From Cohnella panacarvi Gsoil 349 (GTDB lineage Bacteria; Bacillota; Bacilli; Paenibacillales; Paenibacillaceae): a DNA stretch of 64,000 nucleotides. Below, piece after piece: positions 34,611-44,540 of the stretch. The number at the start of each line of letters is the position of its first letter. Position 1 is the stretch's first letter. Location: positions 711,576-775,575 of the forward strand of contig NZ_KI911563.1 in assembly GCF_000515335.1 (NCBI RefSeq), in the 5' to 3' direction. Under the pieces are notes generated by a model. It did not search any database, was not told where the DNA came from, and worked only from the letters and a program-made list of their open reading frames with translations. The position numbers were made by a program, and so were the translations under genes.

Positions 34611-34853
34611 TTAGTTGTCCGTTGCGTTGTCCTGCTGCATGAGAGAAACGTTGCGCTGCGGCATGAACGTGCTGATCGCGTGCTTATATACCATTTGCTG
34701 GCGTCCTTCACTGTCAATGACGATGGTAAAATTGTCAAACGCGCGTACGATGCCGCGAATTTGGAAGCCGTTCGTCAAGTATACCGTTACCGGTATGCTG
34801 TCTTTGCGAAGTTGATTGAGAAACGTATCCTGGATATTGATGGACTTGTTCAT
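34611..34853 (-). CDS. hfq: RNA-binding protein Hfq
   Basis: An 80-residue Sm-like protein. The Sm1 region is [17 protein letters not shown] and FDNFTIVID; Sm2 is [10 protein letters not shown]. The start [17 protein letters not shown] matches the Bacillus form. It forms a ring hexamer that binds small RNAs and mRNA tails. It lies 29 bp after miaA, the common miaA-hfq pair. The ribosome site is GGGGG, 10 bp away. Confidence 0.97.
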   Translation of the reverse strand: MNKSINIQDTFLNQLRKDSIPVTVYLTNGFQIRGIVRAFDNFTIVIDSEGRQQMVYKHAISTFMPQRNVSLMQQDNATDN

Positions 34854-34882
34854 TAGCGGAAAACCCCCATCGCCACAAATAT

Positions 34883-35872
34883 TTATGAAGAAATATATTC
34901 AATGTCCATTGGAAACTTTCCTGCTATTATAGCACAGGTTGCCGCGAAAAGTCCGTTGTTTTTTGCGGCGTCGTCGATATCGACCCATTCGAGCGCCTTC
35001 ATATGTCGGAACCAAGAAAGCTGACGCTTCGCGAAATGTCTCGTATCCCGTTTAAGCACGTCGACGGCTGTCTCGTAAGTCATCTCACCCGCCAAATAAG
35101 CGGCGATCTCCTTATAACCCAATCCCCGCATCGAGATGGCGTCTCTAGGCACCCCTGAATCGAGCAGGCTCCCGACTTCCGCGACCAAGCCCGCCTCCAG
35201 CATCGCGTCGATGCGTTGCTCGACCCGACGATACAGCGCCGCGCGATCCATCGTCAGCCCGATAATGCATAGCCGGTAAGGCGAACGCTTCTCGTCGCCG
35301 CGCGCCCCGGCTTGCAGCTCGGACAGCGGTTGGCCCGTCACGTGACGGATCTCCAGCGCGCGCACGACTCGCCCGAGATCGTTGGCATGCAACTTCGCCG
35401 CGGTAACCGGATCGACGGCTGCCAGCTTCTCATGCAACGCTTCGTTGCCATGTTCGGCCGCGTATCTCCGCTGTTCCTCGCGGAATGCCTCGTCGGCGCC
35501 GTGCTCTTGAAAATCGAAGCCGTAGCAGACCGATTCGATGTATAAGCCGGTGCCGCCCACGATCATCGGCAATTTGCCGCGCGAAGCAATATCCCGTATC
35601 GCTTCCGTGCAAAGCTTCTGGAACTCGGATACGGAAAAAGGATGCTCCGGCTCGCAAATGTCGATCAGATGATGGGGAATTCCTTCCCGCTCCTCCGGCA
35701 TCAGCTTCGCCGTGCCGATATTCATGCGGCGATACACCTGCATCGAATCTCCGCTTATAATCTCGGCGTTATACCGCCTGGCAAGCTCGAGGCTGAGCGC
35801 GGTTTTCCCGATCGCCGTGGGACCGACAAGCACGAGCAGCGGCGGACGGTCGTCCGCGTCCCTACTATTCAA
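34883..35872 (-). CDS. miaA: tRNA dimethylallyltransferase MiaA
   Basis: A 329-residue enzyme that adds dimethylallyl to A37 of tRNAs reading U-starting codons. The P loop is [12 protein letters not shown], then [18 protein letters not shown] and IVGGTGLYI. The start is TTG at 35872 behind GGAGTG, overlapping the upstream methyltransferase gene by 8 bp; the protein then begins [13 protein letters not shown]. It is part of mutS-mutL-miaA-hfq. Confidence 0.95.
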   Translation of the reverse strand: MNSRDADDRPPLLVLVGPTAIGKTALSLELARRYNAEIISGDSMQVYRRMNIGTAKLMPEEREGIPHHLIDICEPEHPFSVSEFQKLCTEAIRDIASRGKLPMIVGGTGLYIESVCYGFDFQEHGADEAFREEQRRYAAEHGNEALHEKLAAVDPVTAAKLHANDLGRVVRALEIRHVTGQPLSELQAGARGDEKRSPYRLCIIGLTMDRAALYRRVEQRIDAMLEAGLVAEVGSLLDSGVPRDAISMRGLGYKEIAAYLAGEMTYETAVDVLKRDTRHFAKRQLSWFRHMKALEWVDIDDAAKNNGLFAATCAIIAGKFPMDIEYISS

Positions 35873-36641
35873 TCTTAATCACTCCGTATGCAACCGAGGA
35901 GTAGGACTTGCGCGCGAGGCTGAAGCCCAGCCGCGCGAACTGTCCGCTGTCCCGGTGGTCTTTAAGCACGACGGCTTTGCGCGCGACGCGAACCGCCTCC
36001 CGAACCGAATCAAGCGTTAGCGGTTCCATATGCGCTTGCGATCGGATCGGCGCGAGCGCGGTCGAAGACTCGATCGGCCGTTCGAACATCGGATCGAAAT
36101 AGACGATGTCTACGCTATTGTCGGCCATCCGGCGCAAATACGATTCATAATCGGCGTTAACGGCATGGATCGCCCGCATGGCCCGGTCGACGTCCGGCAG
36201 CCCGGACTCGTACAGCGATAAGCCTTCGCGGACGATGCCATGCAGCACGGGCGAAGCTTCAAGGGCAATCACTTCTCCCGCCCTGCCGACCGCATAGCTG
36301 AATACGAGCGCATCCGAGCCGAAGCCGGCGGTGCAGTCGAGCACGACGTCGCCGCTTGCGGCTTCGCTGACGGCAATCAAGGAATCCGGTTCTCCGGCCA
36401 TGAGCCGTTTAATCCGGATCATCGCCATGCTCGGGTGGAAAAAGAACGGAGGCGCATCCGGCGAAACGAGCTTAATCTCCTTCGGGCCGACGACCGCGAC
36501 TTCCGCGTTGCCGTGCGTGCGGGATAACTTGGCGATCGTATTCCGTAGGCGAGGAACGAAAGCGGCGCTCCACTCTTCGGCGATTGCCCGGGCTCTCTCC
36601 ACCGCCTGCGCGTCCGGGTTCTCCGGTGTCGTCACGATCAT
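35865..36641 (-). CDS. Class I SAM-dependent methyltransferase (RsmJ-like)
   Basis: A 258-residue protein. The SAM motif is VVLDCTAGFGSDALVF, and the active-site region VDIVYFDPMFERP is like that of RsmJ, a 16S rRNA guanine methyltransferase. The target is not proven. The ATG at 36641 overlaps the mutL stop by one base (TAATG). A much longer frame extending to 37022 runs antisense-free inside mutL in another frame and is rejected. Confidence 0.8.
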   Translation of the reverse strand: MIVTTPENPDAQAVERARAIAEEWSAAFVPRLRNTIAKLSRTHGNAEVAVVGPKEIKLVSPDAPPFFFHPSMAMIRIKRLMAGEPDSLIAVSEAASGDVVLDCTAGFGSDALVFSYAVGRAGEVIALEASPVLHGIVREGLSLYESGLPDVDRAMRAIHAVNADYESYLRRMADNSVDIVYFDPMFERPIESSTALAPIRSQAHMEPLTLDSVREAVRVARKAVVLKDHRDSGQFARLGFSLARKSYSSVAYGVIKIE

Positions 36642-38617
36642 TACGTCACCCGCTTGAACATTTTCTCCAACTCGTACGCGCTGAAGCTGACGACGATCGG
36701 GCGACCGTGCGGGCACGTATACGGCTGCCTGCAAGCCGCCAGCCGTTCCAGCAGCTTCTCGCCGGCTTCGCGCGTCTGCGCTTGGTTCGCTTTGATCGAA
36801 GCTTTGCAGGAGCACAGAATGGCCGCTTTCTCGCGGAGCGCCTTCAGATCGATCGTCTTCTCCTTGAGCACCCATTCGGCCATCTCCCTGACGACCGCCG
36901 CTTCGTCCCCGTCGGGGAACCAATGCGGTACGGCGCGGATCATGAACGTATTGCCGCCGAAGTCCTCCAAGTATACGCCTGCGCTTTCGAACGCCGCAAG
37001 TCTGCCTCGCAGCACGAGGCATTCGTCGGGCGCGAATTCCAGCGTTACCGGCAGCAGCAGCTCCTGGCTCGCTTCCTCGGGACGGCCGAATTTATCGTAA
37101 TACCATTCGTAGTGTATCCGTTCGTGCGCCGCGTGCTGGTCGATCAAATACAGGCCGTTCTCGTTCTGTGCCACGATGTACGTGCCGTGAAGCTGACCGA
37201 TCCAGCTCAATTCCGGGAAAGCCGGCGTTTCCGGCTTCACGGGCGGAGCGGCGAAAGCGGCTTCCCATACTTTGTCCGGAATTTGTACCGGCGGCTGTTG
37301 GGAAGTCGGGAACGGACGCGTCGCGTAAGACGACGAAGCCTGCGAGCTTGGCTTCGCGTAGCTGCCGGCGCTGCCGTAGTTGATGCCGCCGAAGCTGTTA
37401 TTCCCGTAGCTCGGCTTTTGCTCCGATACGCGCGAATCGCGAGAGAGCGAATTCTCGACTGCCGCCGCGGCTTCCCGCGCGAAGTCGGGAGCGTTCGCCG
37501 AAGCCTCCGATCCCCGGGATGCCTCGGTTGCCTCGGTTGCCTCGGAAGGAGGCAACTGGAAGCGAATCTGCTCCTGCACCCAGCTTGGCTGCTTCGCCGC
37601 CCTCGTATTCGCTCCCGAAGGAATATGCGTCTTGCCGCCGAGCGCTTCCTTCACCGCTTGCTCGACGAACCCGCGTAGCTCGCTCTCCTTGCTGAAGCGC
37701 ACTTCCAGCTTCGCCGGGTGCACGTTCACGTCGACGAGCGTCGGATGCATCGTCAGGCTAATAACCGCCAGCGGATATCGATGCAGCGGCAGCAGCGTGT
37801 GGTAGGCCTGCAGCAGCGGCTGCATGACCGCTTGGCTGCGCACGTAGCGTCCGTTCACGAGCACGGTTACCGCATTGCGGTTCGCGCGGGTTTCGGACGG
37901 GAGCGCGGTTACGCCCGTCAGCGCATAGTCCGGATGCTCGGCGCTCAGCGCGATCGTCGCTTTGGCCGAAGCCGTGCCGTATATGGCGGCGACGACTTGC
38001 CGCAAATCGCCGTTGCCCGGCGTCCGCAGCAACAAGTTGCCGTTATGGGTGAACGTAAACGCGATGTCCGGACGGGCAAGCGCCTGCCGGTAGACGACGT
38101 CGGACAGATGCCCAAGCTCCGTCTGTACCGTCTTCATATACTTGAGCCGCGCGGGCGTGTTGAAGAACAGGTCGCGGACGACCATCTCCGTCCCCTTGGG
38201 CGCATTGATTTCTTTATCCGTTACGAGAGCGCCGCCTTCGATCTCCACGCAACGGCCAAGGCCGCTATTATCGGTAGCGCTGACGCATTTCACCTTGGCG
38301 ACCGCCGCGATCGAGGGCAGCGCCTCGCCGCGAAAGCCGAGCGTCGCGATTAGGAACAAATCTTTGCCGGTGGCAATCTTGCTTGTCGCATGACGCTGGA
38401 ACGCGACGAGCATGTCGTCTGCTTCGATGCCCGTCCCGTCGTCGGCGACGCGAAGCAGCGTCAGCCCGCCTTCTTCCGCGGATACGTCGATGCGGGAAGC
38501 GCCCGCGTCGACGGCGTTCTCGATTAATTCCTTTAAGACGGAAGCCGGCCGCTCGACGACCTCTCCCGCCGCGATTTGGTTCGCCAAATGTTCATCGAGG
38601 GGACGAATGATGCCCAT
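36641..38617 (-). CDS. mutL: DNA mismatch repair protein MutL
   Basis: A 658-residue protein with an N-terminal GHKL ATPase (ENAVDAG, DDGTGIE, GFRGEALPSI) and a C-terminal nicking endonuclease. The metal-site motif is DQHAAHERIHYE, with CSCKASIKAN and CPHGRP, so this is the latent-endonuclease type. The linker (about 335-460) is Ser/Ala/Glu-rich with short tandem repeats (TEATEAS). It works with MutS, encoded two genes upstream. The start follows AAAGGAGTG. Confidence 0.97.
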   Translation of the reverse strand: MGIIRPLDEHLANQIAAGEVVERPASVLKELIENAVDAGASRIDVSAEEGGLTLLRVADDGTGIEADDMLVAFQRHATSKIATGKDLFLIATLGFRGEALPSIAAVAKVKCVSATDNSGLGRCVEIEGGALVTDKEINAPKGTEMVVRDLFFNTPARLKYMKTVQTELGHLSDVVYRQALARPDIAFTFTHNGNLLLRTPGNGDLRQVVAAIYGTASAKATIALSAEHPDYALTGVTALPSETRANRNAVTVLVNGRYVRSQAVMQPLLQAYHTLLPLHRYPLAVISLTMHPTLVDVNVHPAKLEVRFSKESELRGFVEQAVKEALGGKTHIPSGANTRAAKQPSWVQEQIRFQLPPSEATEATEASRGSEASANAPDFAREAAAAVENSLSRDSRVSEQKPSYGNNSFGGINYGSAGSYAKPSSQASSSYATRPFPTSQQPPVQIPDKVWEAAFAAPPVKPETPAFPELSWIGQLHGTYIVAQNENGLYLIDQHAAHERIHYEWYYDKFGRPEEASQELLLPVTLEFAPDECLVLRGRLAAFESAGVYLEDFGGNTFMIRAVPHWFPDGDEAAVVREMAEWVLKEKTIDLKALREKAAILCSCKASIKANQAQTREAGEKLLERLAACRQPYTCPHGRPIVVSFSAYELEKMFKRVT

Positions 38618-38642
38618 GCCGACTCACTCCTTTTCACGTTCG

Positions 38643-40073
38643 TTATCCCGCGCTTGACAGCTTTAACGTCTCGTCTTTAACCGAGTACTTGAGTCCGGGA
38701 TACCATTGTTTCAAAAAGTCGACTTCGACCAGCGTTCTGCCGTTCTTCACGACAAGATGCGAATCGTCGGAAGGCAGCGTGCGCGCTTCCGTACCCTTGG
38801 TCAGCTTGAAGACATGCCGATCGGCGTCGTATGCCAGATCCGCTCCAGCCACGGATGCGCCCATGCGGATGTTGACGTACCATACGCCTTTATCGTTCTT
38901 GAAAGCGGCGGACGGCTCCGCCATGCGGACATCGCCCATCGTCACGATATCGTTCTTCGCCGTAATCGTTACTTTATGACCGCCAACCATGCGATAAGCT
39001 TTGACGAGCTGGCTGGCCGGATCTTCGACGACTACGTCCGGCGTTAAACCGACCTTATCGACCTTATGCTCTTTGGGCGTCAAATATTGCCGGATCGTCA
39101 GTTTGAGCACGCCTCCGCTCTTCAGCGCGACGATCGATTGCACGACCCCTTTGCCGTACGTTCGCATCCCGACCAAGCTGGCCGCCCGGTAATCTTGCAG
39201 AGCGCCCGCGAGCAGCTCCGAGGCGCTCGCGGAGTTGCCGTTCACGAGCACGACGAGCGGATAGGACTTTCTCGTCCCCGTCACCGCAAGCGCTTCGTCG
39301 TTATTGTCGCGATCGCGCATGTAGGCGAGCACGCCGTTCTCGAGGAATAGGCCCGCGATTTTTTGCGCCGTATCCACATAACCGCCGCCGTTGTCGCGAA
39401 GATCGAATACGAGCGATTTCATGCCGTTCTTCTCCAGCTCGGCCAGTTGCTTTTTCACTTCCGTCGCGGCATCGGACGTAAATCCGGATAAAGCCAAATA
39501 ACCGATTCCGTCGCCGAGCATGCTCGATGTGACGGCGTTCAAATGGATTTGCTTTCTGACGATAATGAAGCTTAGCTTCTTGCCGCCTCGCGTTACGGTG
39601 AGCGAAACTTTCGTTCCTTCTTCGCCGAGCAGCAATTGCTGGATTTCGGCCGTCGTTTTCCCTTGGAGCGACTTGCCGCCCGTTGCGGTGAGCAGATCTC
39701 CGGCAGCGATGCCGACGGCCTCGGCCGGACTGCCTTCAAGCACTTCGTCGACGTAAACCGAGCCTTTGTCTTCCCTCATGACGATGCCGATGCCGACGAA
39801 CGTTTTTTCCAATACGGAATTGAAAGCTTTCCATTCCTTCTCGTCGTAAAACTCCGTGTACGGATCGTCCAGCGTCGCGATCATTTGGTCGATATCGTTA
39901 ATGGCCAAAGACCGCTCGGACGGATTCCCGTAATGATAGTTCAGGAGAAGCTCTCTTACTTCCTTAATCTGCTCCGGCGTGTCCGCCGCGGTAGCGACGG
40001 AGGTTAAACCCAGCAGCAGCGTTAAACCTAACAGTACGGCAATCGGCGATTTCCATCCGCGTAATTTCGTCAA
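38643..40073 (-). CDS. Secreted S41 (CtpA/CtpB-type) protease with copper-amine-oxidase-like tail
   Basis: A 476-residue exported serine protease. Residues 1-30 are a signal peptide. A PDZ domain spans about 88-165 and the S41 domain has S283 and K308 in NGNSASASELLAG and MRTYGKGVV. The C-terminal 110 residues resemble repeats of the copper amine oxidase N-terminal domain common in Paenibacillaceae surface proteins. The start is TTG at 40073, 2 bp after the mutS stop. It sits between mutS and mutL although it has no known repair role. Confidence 0.88.
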   Translation of the reverse strand: MTKLRGWKSPIAVLLGLTLLLGLTSVATAADTPEQIKEVRELLLNYHYGNPSERSLAINDIDQMIATLDDPYTEFYDEKEWKAFNSVLEKTFVGIGIVMREDKGSVYVDEVLEGSPAEAVGIAAGDLLTATGGKSLQGKTTAEIQQLLLGEEGTKVSLTVTRGGKKLSFIIVRKQIHLNAVTSSMLGDGIGYLALSGFTSDAATEVKKQLAELEKNGMKSLVFDLRDNGGGYVDTAQKIAGLFLENGVLAYMRDRDNNDEALAVTGTRKSYPLVVLVNGNSASASELLAGALQDYRAASLVGMRTYGKGVVQSIVALKSGGVLKLTIRQYLTPKEHKVDKVGLTPDVVVEDPASQLVKAYRMVGGHKVTITAKNDIVTMGDVRMAEPSAAFKNDKGVWYVNIRMGASVAGADLAYDADRHVFKLTKGTEARTLPSDDSHLVVKNGRTLVEVDFLKQWYPGLKYSVKDETLKLSSAG

Positions 40074-40075
40074 CG

Positions 40076-42730
40076 TTACCCTTCACCGCTTTCCGTAAGT
40101 TGGTTTCTAGCATCGTTCAACCATTCCAGCGCTTGAAGCGGCGTCATCCGCATGACGTCCAGCTTGCGCAGCTTGTCCAGCAGTTTATCTTGCGCGGGAG
40201 TCGTTGCGGCTTTGAACGGTTTGACCTGCGCAGGCGGCTCCTCGAACATCGACAGTTGAAGAACGCTCTTCGCCGCAGCTTCCGCTGCATCTCTATTCGG
40301 TGCGGCTTCCTTCGTAACCGCTGCTTCGCGTCTGGTGATCGATCCGCCGTCCTTCAGCAAGCTGTACGCCCTCGATACGATCGTATCCGGCAAGCCCGCC
40401 AGCTCCGCGCAGTAGATGCCGTAGCTGGAATCCGCCGCTCCCGCGACGAGCTTCCTCAGGAACGTGACGCCTTCGGCGCTTTCCTTGACCGCCATGCAGC
40501 CGTTGCGCAGCCCCGAAAGCGATTCCTCCAAGTGAGCCAGTTCATGAAAATGGGTCGAGACGAGCGCCTTGCATCGGATATGATCGTGCACGTACTCGAT
40601 CACCGATTGCGCGATCGCCATTCCTTCGTCCGTGGACGTTCCGCGGCCCAATTCGTCGATGATGATCAGACTCCGCTCGGTCGCTTGTTCCGTCATGACT
40701 TGAATGTCTTTCATCTCGACCATGAACGTGCTTTGGCCGCCGACCAAGTCGTCGGCCGCTCCGATCCGCGTGAAAATACGGTCGATGAAAGGCAGCACGG
40801 CCCGGCGAGCCGGAACGAAGCAGCCGATCTGCGCCATTAGGCAAATCATGGCGACCTGGCGCATGTAGGTGCTTTTGCCCGCCATGTTCGGACCGGTTAT
40901 CAGCAGAATCGAACCGTCAGATTGGGATAATCGGGTGTCGTTGGCGATGAACACGCCGTTCTCGTTCACCGACTCGACGACGGGATGCCTGCCTTCTTCG
41001 ATGAGAAGTTCGTAGTTGTCGCCTTCCGTCCAGCTTGGACGCGAATATCTGCGCTCGGCGCTCGCTTCCGCGAATGACTGCAGGACGTCTAAAGCCGCGA
41101 TGCTTTCGGCTAACCGCTGTAGACGCGGCATTTGCTCCGAAATGCGATCGCGAAGCTTCAGGAAAATCTCGTACTCGAGATCGGCCATCCGCTCCTCCGC
41201 TTCGAGGATGAGCGCCTCCTTCTCCTTCAGCTCCGGCGTGACGAAGCGCTCGGCGTTCGCCAGCGTCTGCTTGCGCTCGTACCGGCCTTCCGGCAAGCTG
41301 CCAAGGTTGGCGCGCGTCACTTCGAGATAATAGCCGAACACTTTGTTGAAGCCGATCTTGAGCGACTTGATGCCAGTCGCTTCGCGCTCCTGGCGTTCGA
41401 GCTCGGCGATCCACTGCTTGCCGTTCTGGCTCGCCTCGCGCAGCGAATCGAGCTTAGCGTCGTAACCGGCGCGGATCAATCCGCCGTCCTTCAGATTCGC
41501 GGGCGGCTCGTCCGCGATCGCTTGCTCGATGGCCGTGGCGAGATCTTCGCAAGCGTCCATCCTGTCGGCAAGGCTGCTTAGCGGAGCAGCGCCCAGGTTC
41601 TGGCATAGTCGTTGGATGGCCGGTACGCGCTGCAATGACGTCTTGAGCGCGTTAAGGTCGCGGCCGTTCGCGGTACCGTAGGCGATTCTACCCGTCAGCC
41701 GCTCGAGATCGTACACTTCTCCGAGCTCGTCCCTGAGCTCCTTGCGCTGAAGCCAGTCTTGATGGAGCGCCTCGACGGCGTCCAAACGGCTGTCGAGTTG
41801 GCTGCGGTCGAGAAGCGGCTGGTCGATCCAGCGTTTAAGAAGTCGCGCTCCCATCGCCGTACGCGTGCGGTCGAGCAGCGACAGCAGCGTGCCTTTGCGG
41901 GAACGGTCGCGCACCGTCTCGGTCAGCTCGAGATTGCGCCGCGTAAAAGCGTCGAGCGACATGAACGCTTCCGACTCGTAGGCTTTAATGGCGCGGATAT
42001 GGGACAACGAGCGTTTCTGCGTCTCGTTAAGATAGACGATAAGTTTGGCGACCGCGTGCTGACGGACGGCTTCATGCCGATTCCACTGTTCGTCCGGGAA
42101 TTGCTCGGCGAGCGCGCGGGTATCGGACTCTTCGCGCGTCGTCGTTACGATGGAGCGGTTCGTCGGCGCGATGCCCTCGGTCAATAGCGCGAGTGCCGTT
42201 CCGTCTCCGACCGCTTCGGACGGACGGTAGACGTTAAGCGCGTTCTTGACGGCTTCGCCCGTGGCCGGGAACGAGGTCACGTACAGCTCGCCGGTCGTCA
42301 AGTCGCACGCGGCGAAGCCGTAGCGGTCGCCGGAGGCCGCAACGCCGACGATGAAGTTGTTGGCGCCGTCCCCGAGCGCGCGGGTATCCATGACCGTGCC
42401 CGGCGTGACGATGCGCACGATTTCGCGGCGCACGACGCCTTTGGCGGTCGCGGGGTCCTCGACTTGCTCGGCGATCGCGACCTTATAGCCTTTGTCGATC
42501 AGCTTGGCGATGTAGCCTTCCGCGGCGTGGTAAGGCACCCCGCACATCGGGATGCGTTCCTCTTGACCGGCCCCGCGGCCCGTCAGCGTAATCTCAAGCT
42601 CCCGCGAGGCGGTCAGCGCGTCGTCGAAAAACATCTCGTAAAAGTCGCCGAGACGGTAAAATAAAATCGCGTCCGTCGCGGTCGCTTTCACGGCCAAATA
42701 TTGTTCCATCATGGGAGTGTAACCGGACAT
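40076..42730 (-). CDS. mutS: DNA mismatch repair protein MutS
   Basis: An 884-residue mismatch-binding ATPase. The N-terminal domain has AILFYRLGDFYEMFFDDA, including the mismatch-reading Phe-x-Glu region. The connector, clamp and ATPase domains follow; Walker A is TGPNMAGKSTYMRQ and the signature region is STFMVEM. A beta-clamp-binding QLSMFEE lies in the C-terminal tail. The start follows GGAGG. It lies downstream of cotE as in Bacillus, but an amidoligase gene is inserted between them. Confidence 0.98.
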   Translation of the reverse strand: MSGYTPMMEQYLAVKATATDAILFYRLGDFYEMFFDDALTASRELEITLTGRGAGQEERIPMCGVPYHAAEGYIAKLIDKGYKVAIAEQVEDPATAKGVVRREIVRIVTPGTVMDTRALGDGANNFIVGVAASGDRYGFAACDLTTGELYVTSFPATGEAVKNALNVYRPSEAVGDGTALALLTEGIAPTNRSIVTTTREESDTRALAEQFPDEQWNRHEAVRQHAVAKLIVYLNETQKRSLSHIRAIKAYESEAFMSLDAFTRRNLELTETVRDRSRKGTLLSLLDRTRTAMGARLLKRWIDQPLLDRSQLDSRLDAVEALHQDWLQRKELRDELGEVYDLERLTGRIAYGTANGRDLNALKTSLQRVPAIQRLCQNLGAAPLSSLADRMDACEDLATAIEQAIADEPPANLKDGGLIRAGYDAKLDSLREASQNGKQWIAELERQEREATGIKSLKIGFNKVFGYYLEVTRANLGSLPEGRYERKQTLANAERFVTPELKEKEALILEAEERMADLEYEIFLKLRDRISEQMPRLQRLAESIAALDVLQSFAEASAERRYSRPSWTEGDNYELLIEEGRHPVVESVNENGVFIANDTRLSQSDGSILLITGPNMAGKSTYMRQVAMICLMAQIGCFVPARRAVLPFIDRIFTRIGAADDLVGGQSTFMVEMKDIQVMTEQATERSLIIIDELGRGTSTDEGMAIAQSVIEYVHDHIRCKALVSTHFHELAHLEESLSGLRNGCMAVKESAEGVTFLRKLVAGAADSSYGIYCAELAGLPDTIVSRAYSLLKDGGSITRREAAVTKEAAPNRDAAEAAAKSVLQLSMFEEPPAQVKPFKAATTPAQDKLLDKLRKLDVMRMTPLQALEWLNDARNQLTESGEG

Positions 42731-42757
42731 CGTAACCTCCGAGTATGTATCGTCAAT

Positions 42758-42773
42758 GTTCGATCATTCGAAC
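42758..42773. promoter_or_regulatory. Inverted repeat in mutS leader
   Basis: GTTCGA and TCGAAC with a 4-bp spacer, placed just downstream of the predicted mutS start site. The half-site order is opposite to a LexA box, so it is not one. Confidence 0.3.
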
Positions 42774-42786
42774 GGATATTCGCTTT

Positions 42787-42795
42787 ATTATAGCA
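42787..42795 (-). promoter_or_regulatory. Extended -10 promoter of mutS
   Basis: On the minus strand TGCTATAAT is a consensus extended -10, 57 bp before the mutS start. It overlaps the tail of the terminator at 42804-42837. Confidence 0.5.
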
Positions 42796-42803
42796 AATAA
42801 AGA

Positions 42804-42837
42804 GGGGCGATGTCTGCTATAGGCAGCAGAACACCCC
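42804..42837 (-). terminator. Terminator of the amidoligase gene
   Basis: On the minus strand GGGG...CCCC and an inner TCTGC/GCAGA stem are followed by TCTTTATTT. Confidence 0.7.
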
Positions 42838-42898
42838 ATTACCCGCACGCCAGTTCGACTAACTCGATCTATTGAAGCGTCGCTAATCTCGCTAACCC

Positions 42899-44332
42899 TC
42901 ACCTGACCGGGATTCCCCAGCGTTCCCGCAAATCGGTCGCTTCATTCCACGTTCGACCTTGATCGATCGCTTGGAAGAGCGGGCCGATGTACTTCTCGTA
43001 TTTGCCGTATCCGCTCGTATTGGCCAGCGACTCGCGCACGGCGGCTGCGCCGGAGAGCAGAACGTCGCGGTCGCCGGCGTAAAACGCGTCGCGGACGGCG
43101 TCGTCGTCCAGCGGGCGAGACGCGGCAAGGTCGCGGGCATGCTCGGCCGCGACCTTGACAAGGGCGAGCACGCCGCAAGCGAGGCGCGGCGAGACGAGCC
43201 AGCTCGGCGGCGTCCGGTATTCGAAGCCGCCATGGCTTTGGCGGCGGAAGTCGCCGAGCGCCCCGAAGCGCGGGCGGCGAGACGCGGCGGACGGCGGCTC
43301 CAGCAAGCGCAGCGGCAGTGCGACGGCGTTGTCCAAAGCGCGCAGACGCTCGCCTGTCAGGGCCGCTCCGCTAATGTGCACGTGACCGCCTAGAGGCAGG
43401 CCGCGCACGGGAACTGCGCCGGCGCGCCACGATAGGGCAGCGCCGGCCGTTCTGCGCGACGCTACGTTCAGCAGGCGGCGCACATCCGCTGCGACGGCTG
43501 CGGGCTCCGCCGCGGGGGCAGGCCGCAGTTCGGCGAGCGGCCAGCGGCGGACGCCGCGGATGACGACGGAATCGCAGCCCGCGTCGCCGTCCCGGGGCAA
43601 GTAACGCGACGCGGGAACGATAGCGCCGTCCGGCCGAAGCATCACGAATTCGGGATCCGCGCCGAGCATGACGCGGACTCCCTGTCCCGTTTCGAACGCC
43701 CATACTGAAGCGAACTCGGATACGGCGGCGGCAAGATCTGCTTCGCCTTCCGCGGACAGCCGTAAATAGACTGCGCGCACGTCCAGGATCGTCGCGCGCC
43801 CCCAATCGTCCAGCTCTAGATCGACTTCGCCGAAGTCCAACCCCTGCACGTAGAGCGCGCGCACGGCCGCCTTTGAGATAATGTTGCGCAGCCTCTCGTC
43901 CACGGAGGTACCGCGTTTCCCGTCCGTTATGTAGCTTGTATGGTGAACGATGCGACGAACCTCGATGACCGACAGATCGAATAGACTTACGGAAAACCTC
44001 CGTCCCCCATACCCCCGTCCGTAATCAGCATCGCCGTCCATGCGAGCGGACAACCCTTCCCGCTGCAATCTCCTCTCGATTTCCGCACGCGGAATAATCG
44101 CATGCTGCCCGGCACTGCCGTTCATGAGCCAAGGGGATAACGATGAGAATTGCCCCTCTCGTGCGCCTTCCCTGAGCGAAGGGGATACCGATGTAAGGAG
44201 CACGCAATCGTTGTCCCTCGCACGGGACTCTGCCTGCAGAACGGGGATGCCGGACAACGCCATCCACCGCGAAGCGGCGACGCCCCCGCGATCCAGCCAC
44301 ACTTGCCCCGCTTGCGCCGCTTGTTCGCCCAC
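42899..44332 (-). CDS. phiEco32-like amidoligase (COOH-NH2 ligase type 2)
   Basis: A 477-residue protein. The first 100 residues are variable. The ligase-like core shows MLGADPEFVMLRPDG, RWPLAELRP, GLPLGGHVHISG, RRPRFGALGDFRRQSHGG and FEYRTPPSWLVSP. This is the glutamine-synthetase-fold COOH-NH2 ligase family first noted in phiEco32-like phages and also in spore formers; peptide-tag or wall modification is predicted, not proven. The start is GTG at 44332 behind GGGGGG. It lies between cotE and mutS. Confidence 0.82.
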   Translation of the reverse strand: MGEQAAQAGQVWLDRGGVAASRWMALSGIPVLQAESRARDNDCVLLTSVSPSLREGAREGQFSSLSPWLMNGSAGQHAIIPRAEIERRLQREGLSARMDGDADYGRGYGGRRFSVSLFDLSVIEVRRIVHHTSYITDGKRGTSVDERLRNIISKAAVRALYVQGLDFGEVDLELDDWGRATILDVRAVYLRLSAEGEADLAAAVSEFASVWAFETGQGVRVMLGADPEFVMLRPDGAIVPASRYLPRDGDAGCDSVVIRGVRRWPLAELRPAPAAEPAAVAADVRRLLNVASRRTAGAALSWRAGAVPVRGLPLGGHVHISGAALTGERLRALDNAVALPLRLLEPPSAASRRPRFGALGDFRRQSHGGFEYRTPPSWLVSPRLACGVLALVKVAAEHARDLAASRPLDDDAVRDAFYAGDRDVLLSGAAAVRESLANTSGYGKYEKYIGPLFQAIDQGRTWNEATDLRERWGIPVR

Positions 44333-44540
44333 GAGCGATACCCCCCGAAAAAACGGGAAGGGCCGTCCCGCTGGCGATAGACCGCCGAAGCCGAATGACC
44401 CTGTTCCGTGTTCAATTCCATGGAGCCTGCGCCGGCCATCGCCAAAAACAGGCTTTTCCCACCGTCTACATCGGGCATTCGCCCTCGACTTCTGTTCCGC
44501 TTCAGCATAGACATAAGTACCGGCCTAAAGACCGAACCGA

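Noticed and set aside
36642-37022. N-terminal extension of the RsmJ-like methyltransferase
   Set aside because: The extra codons lie inside mutL in another frame and are Arg-rich; the ATG at 36641 with TAATG coupling fits better.
42758-42773. LexA box before mutS
   Set aside because: The arms are GTTCGA/TCGAAC, the reverse order of GAAC-N4-GTTC.
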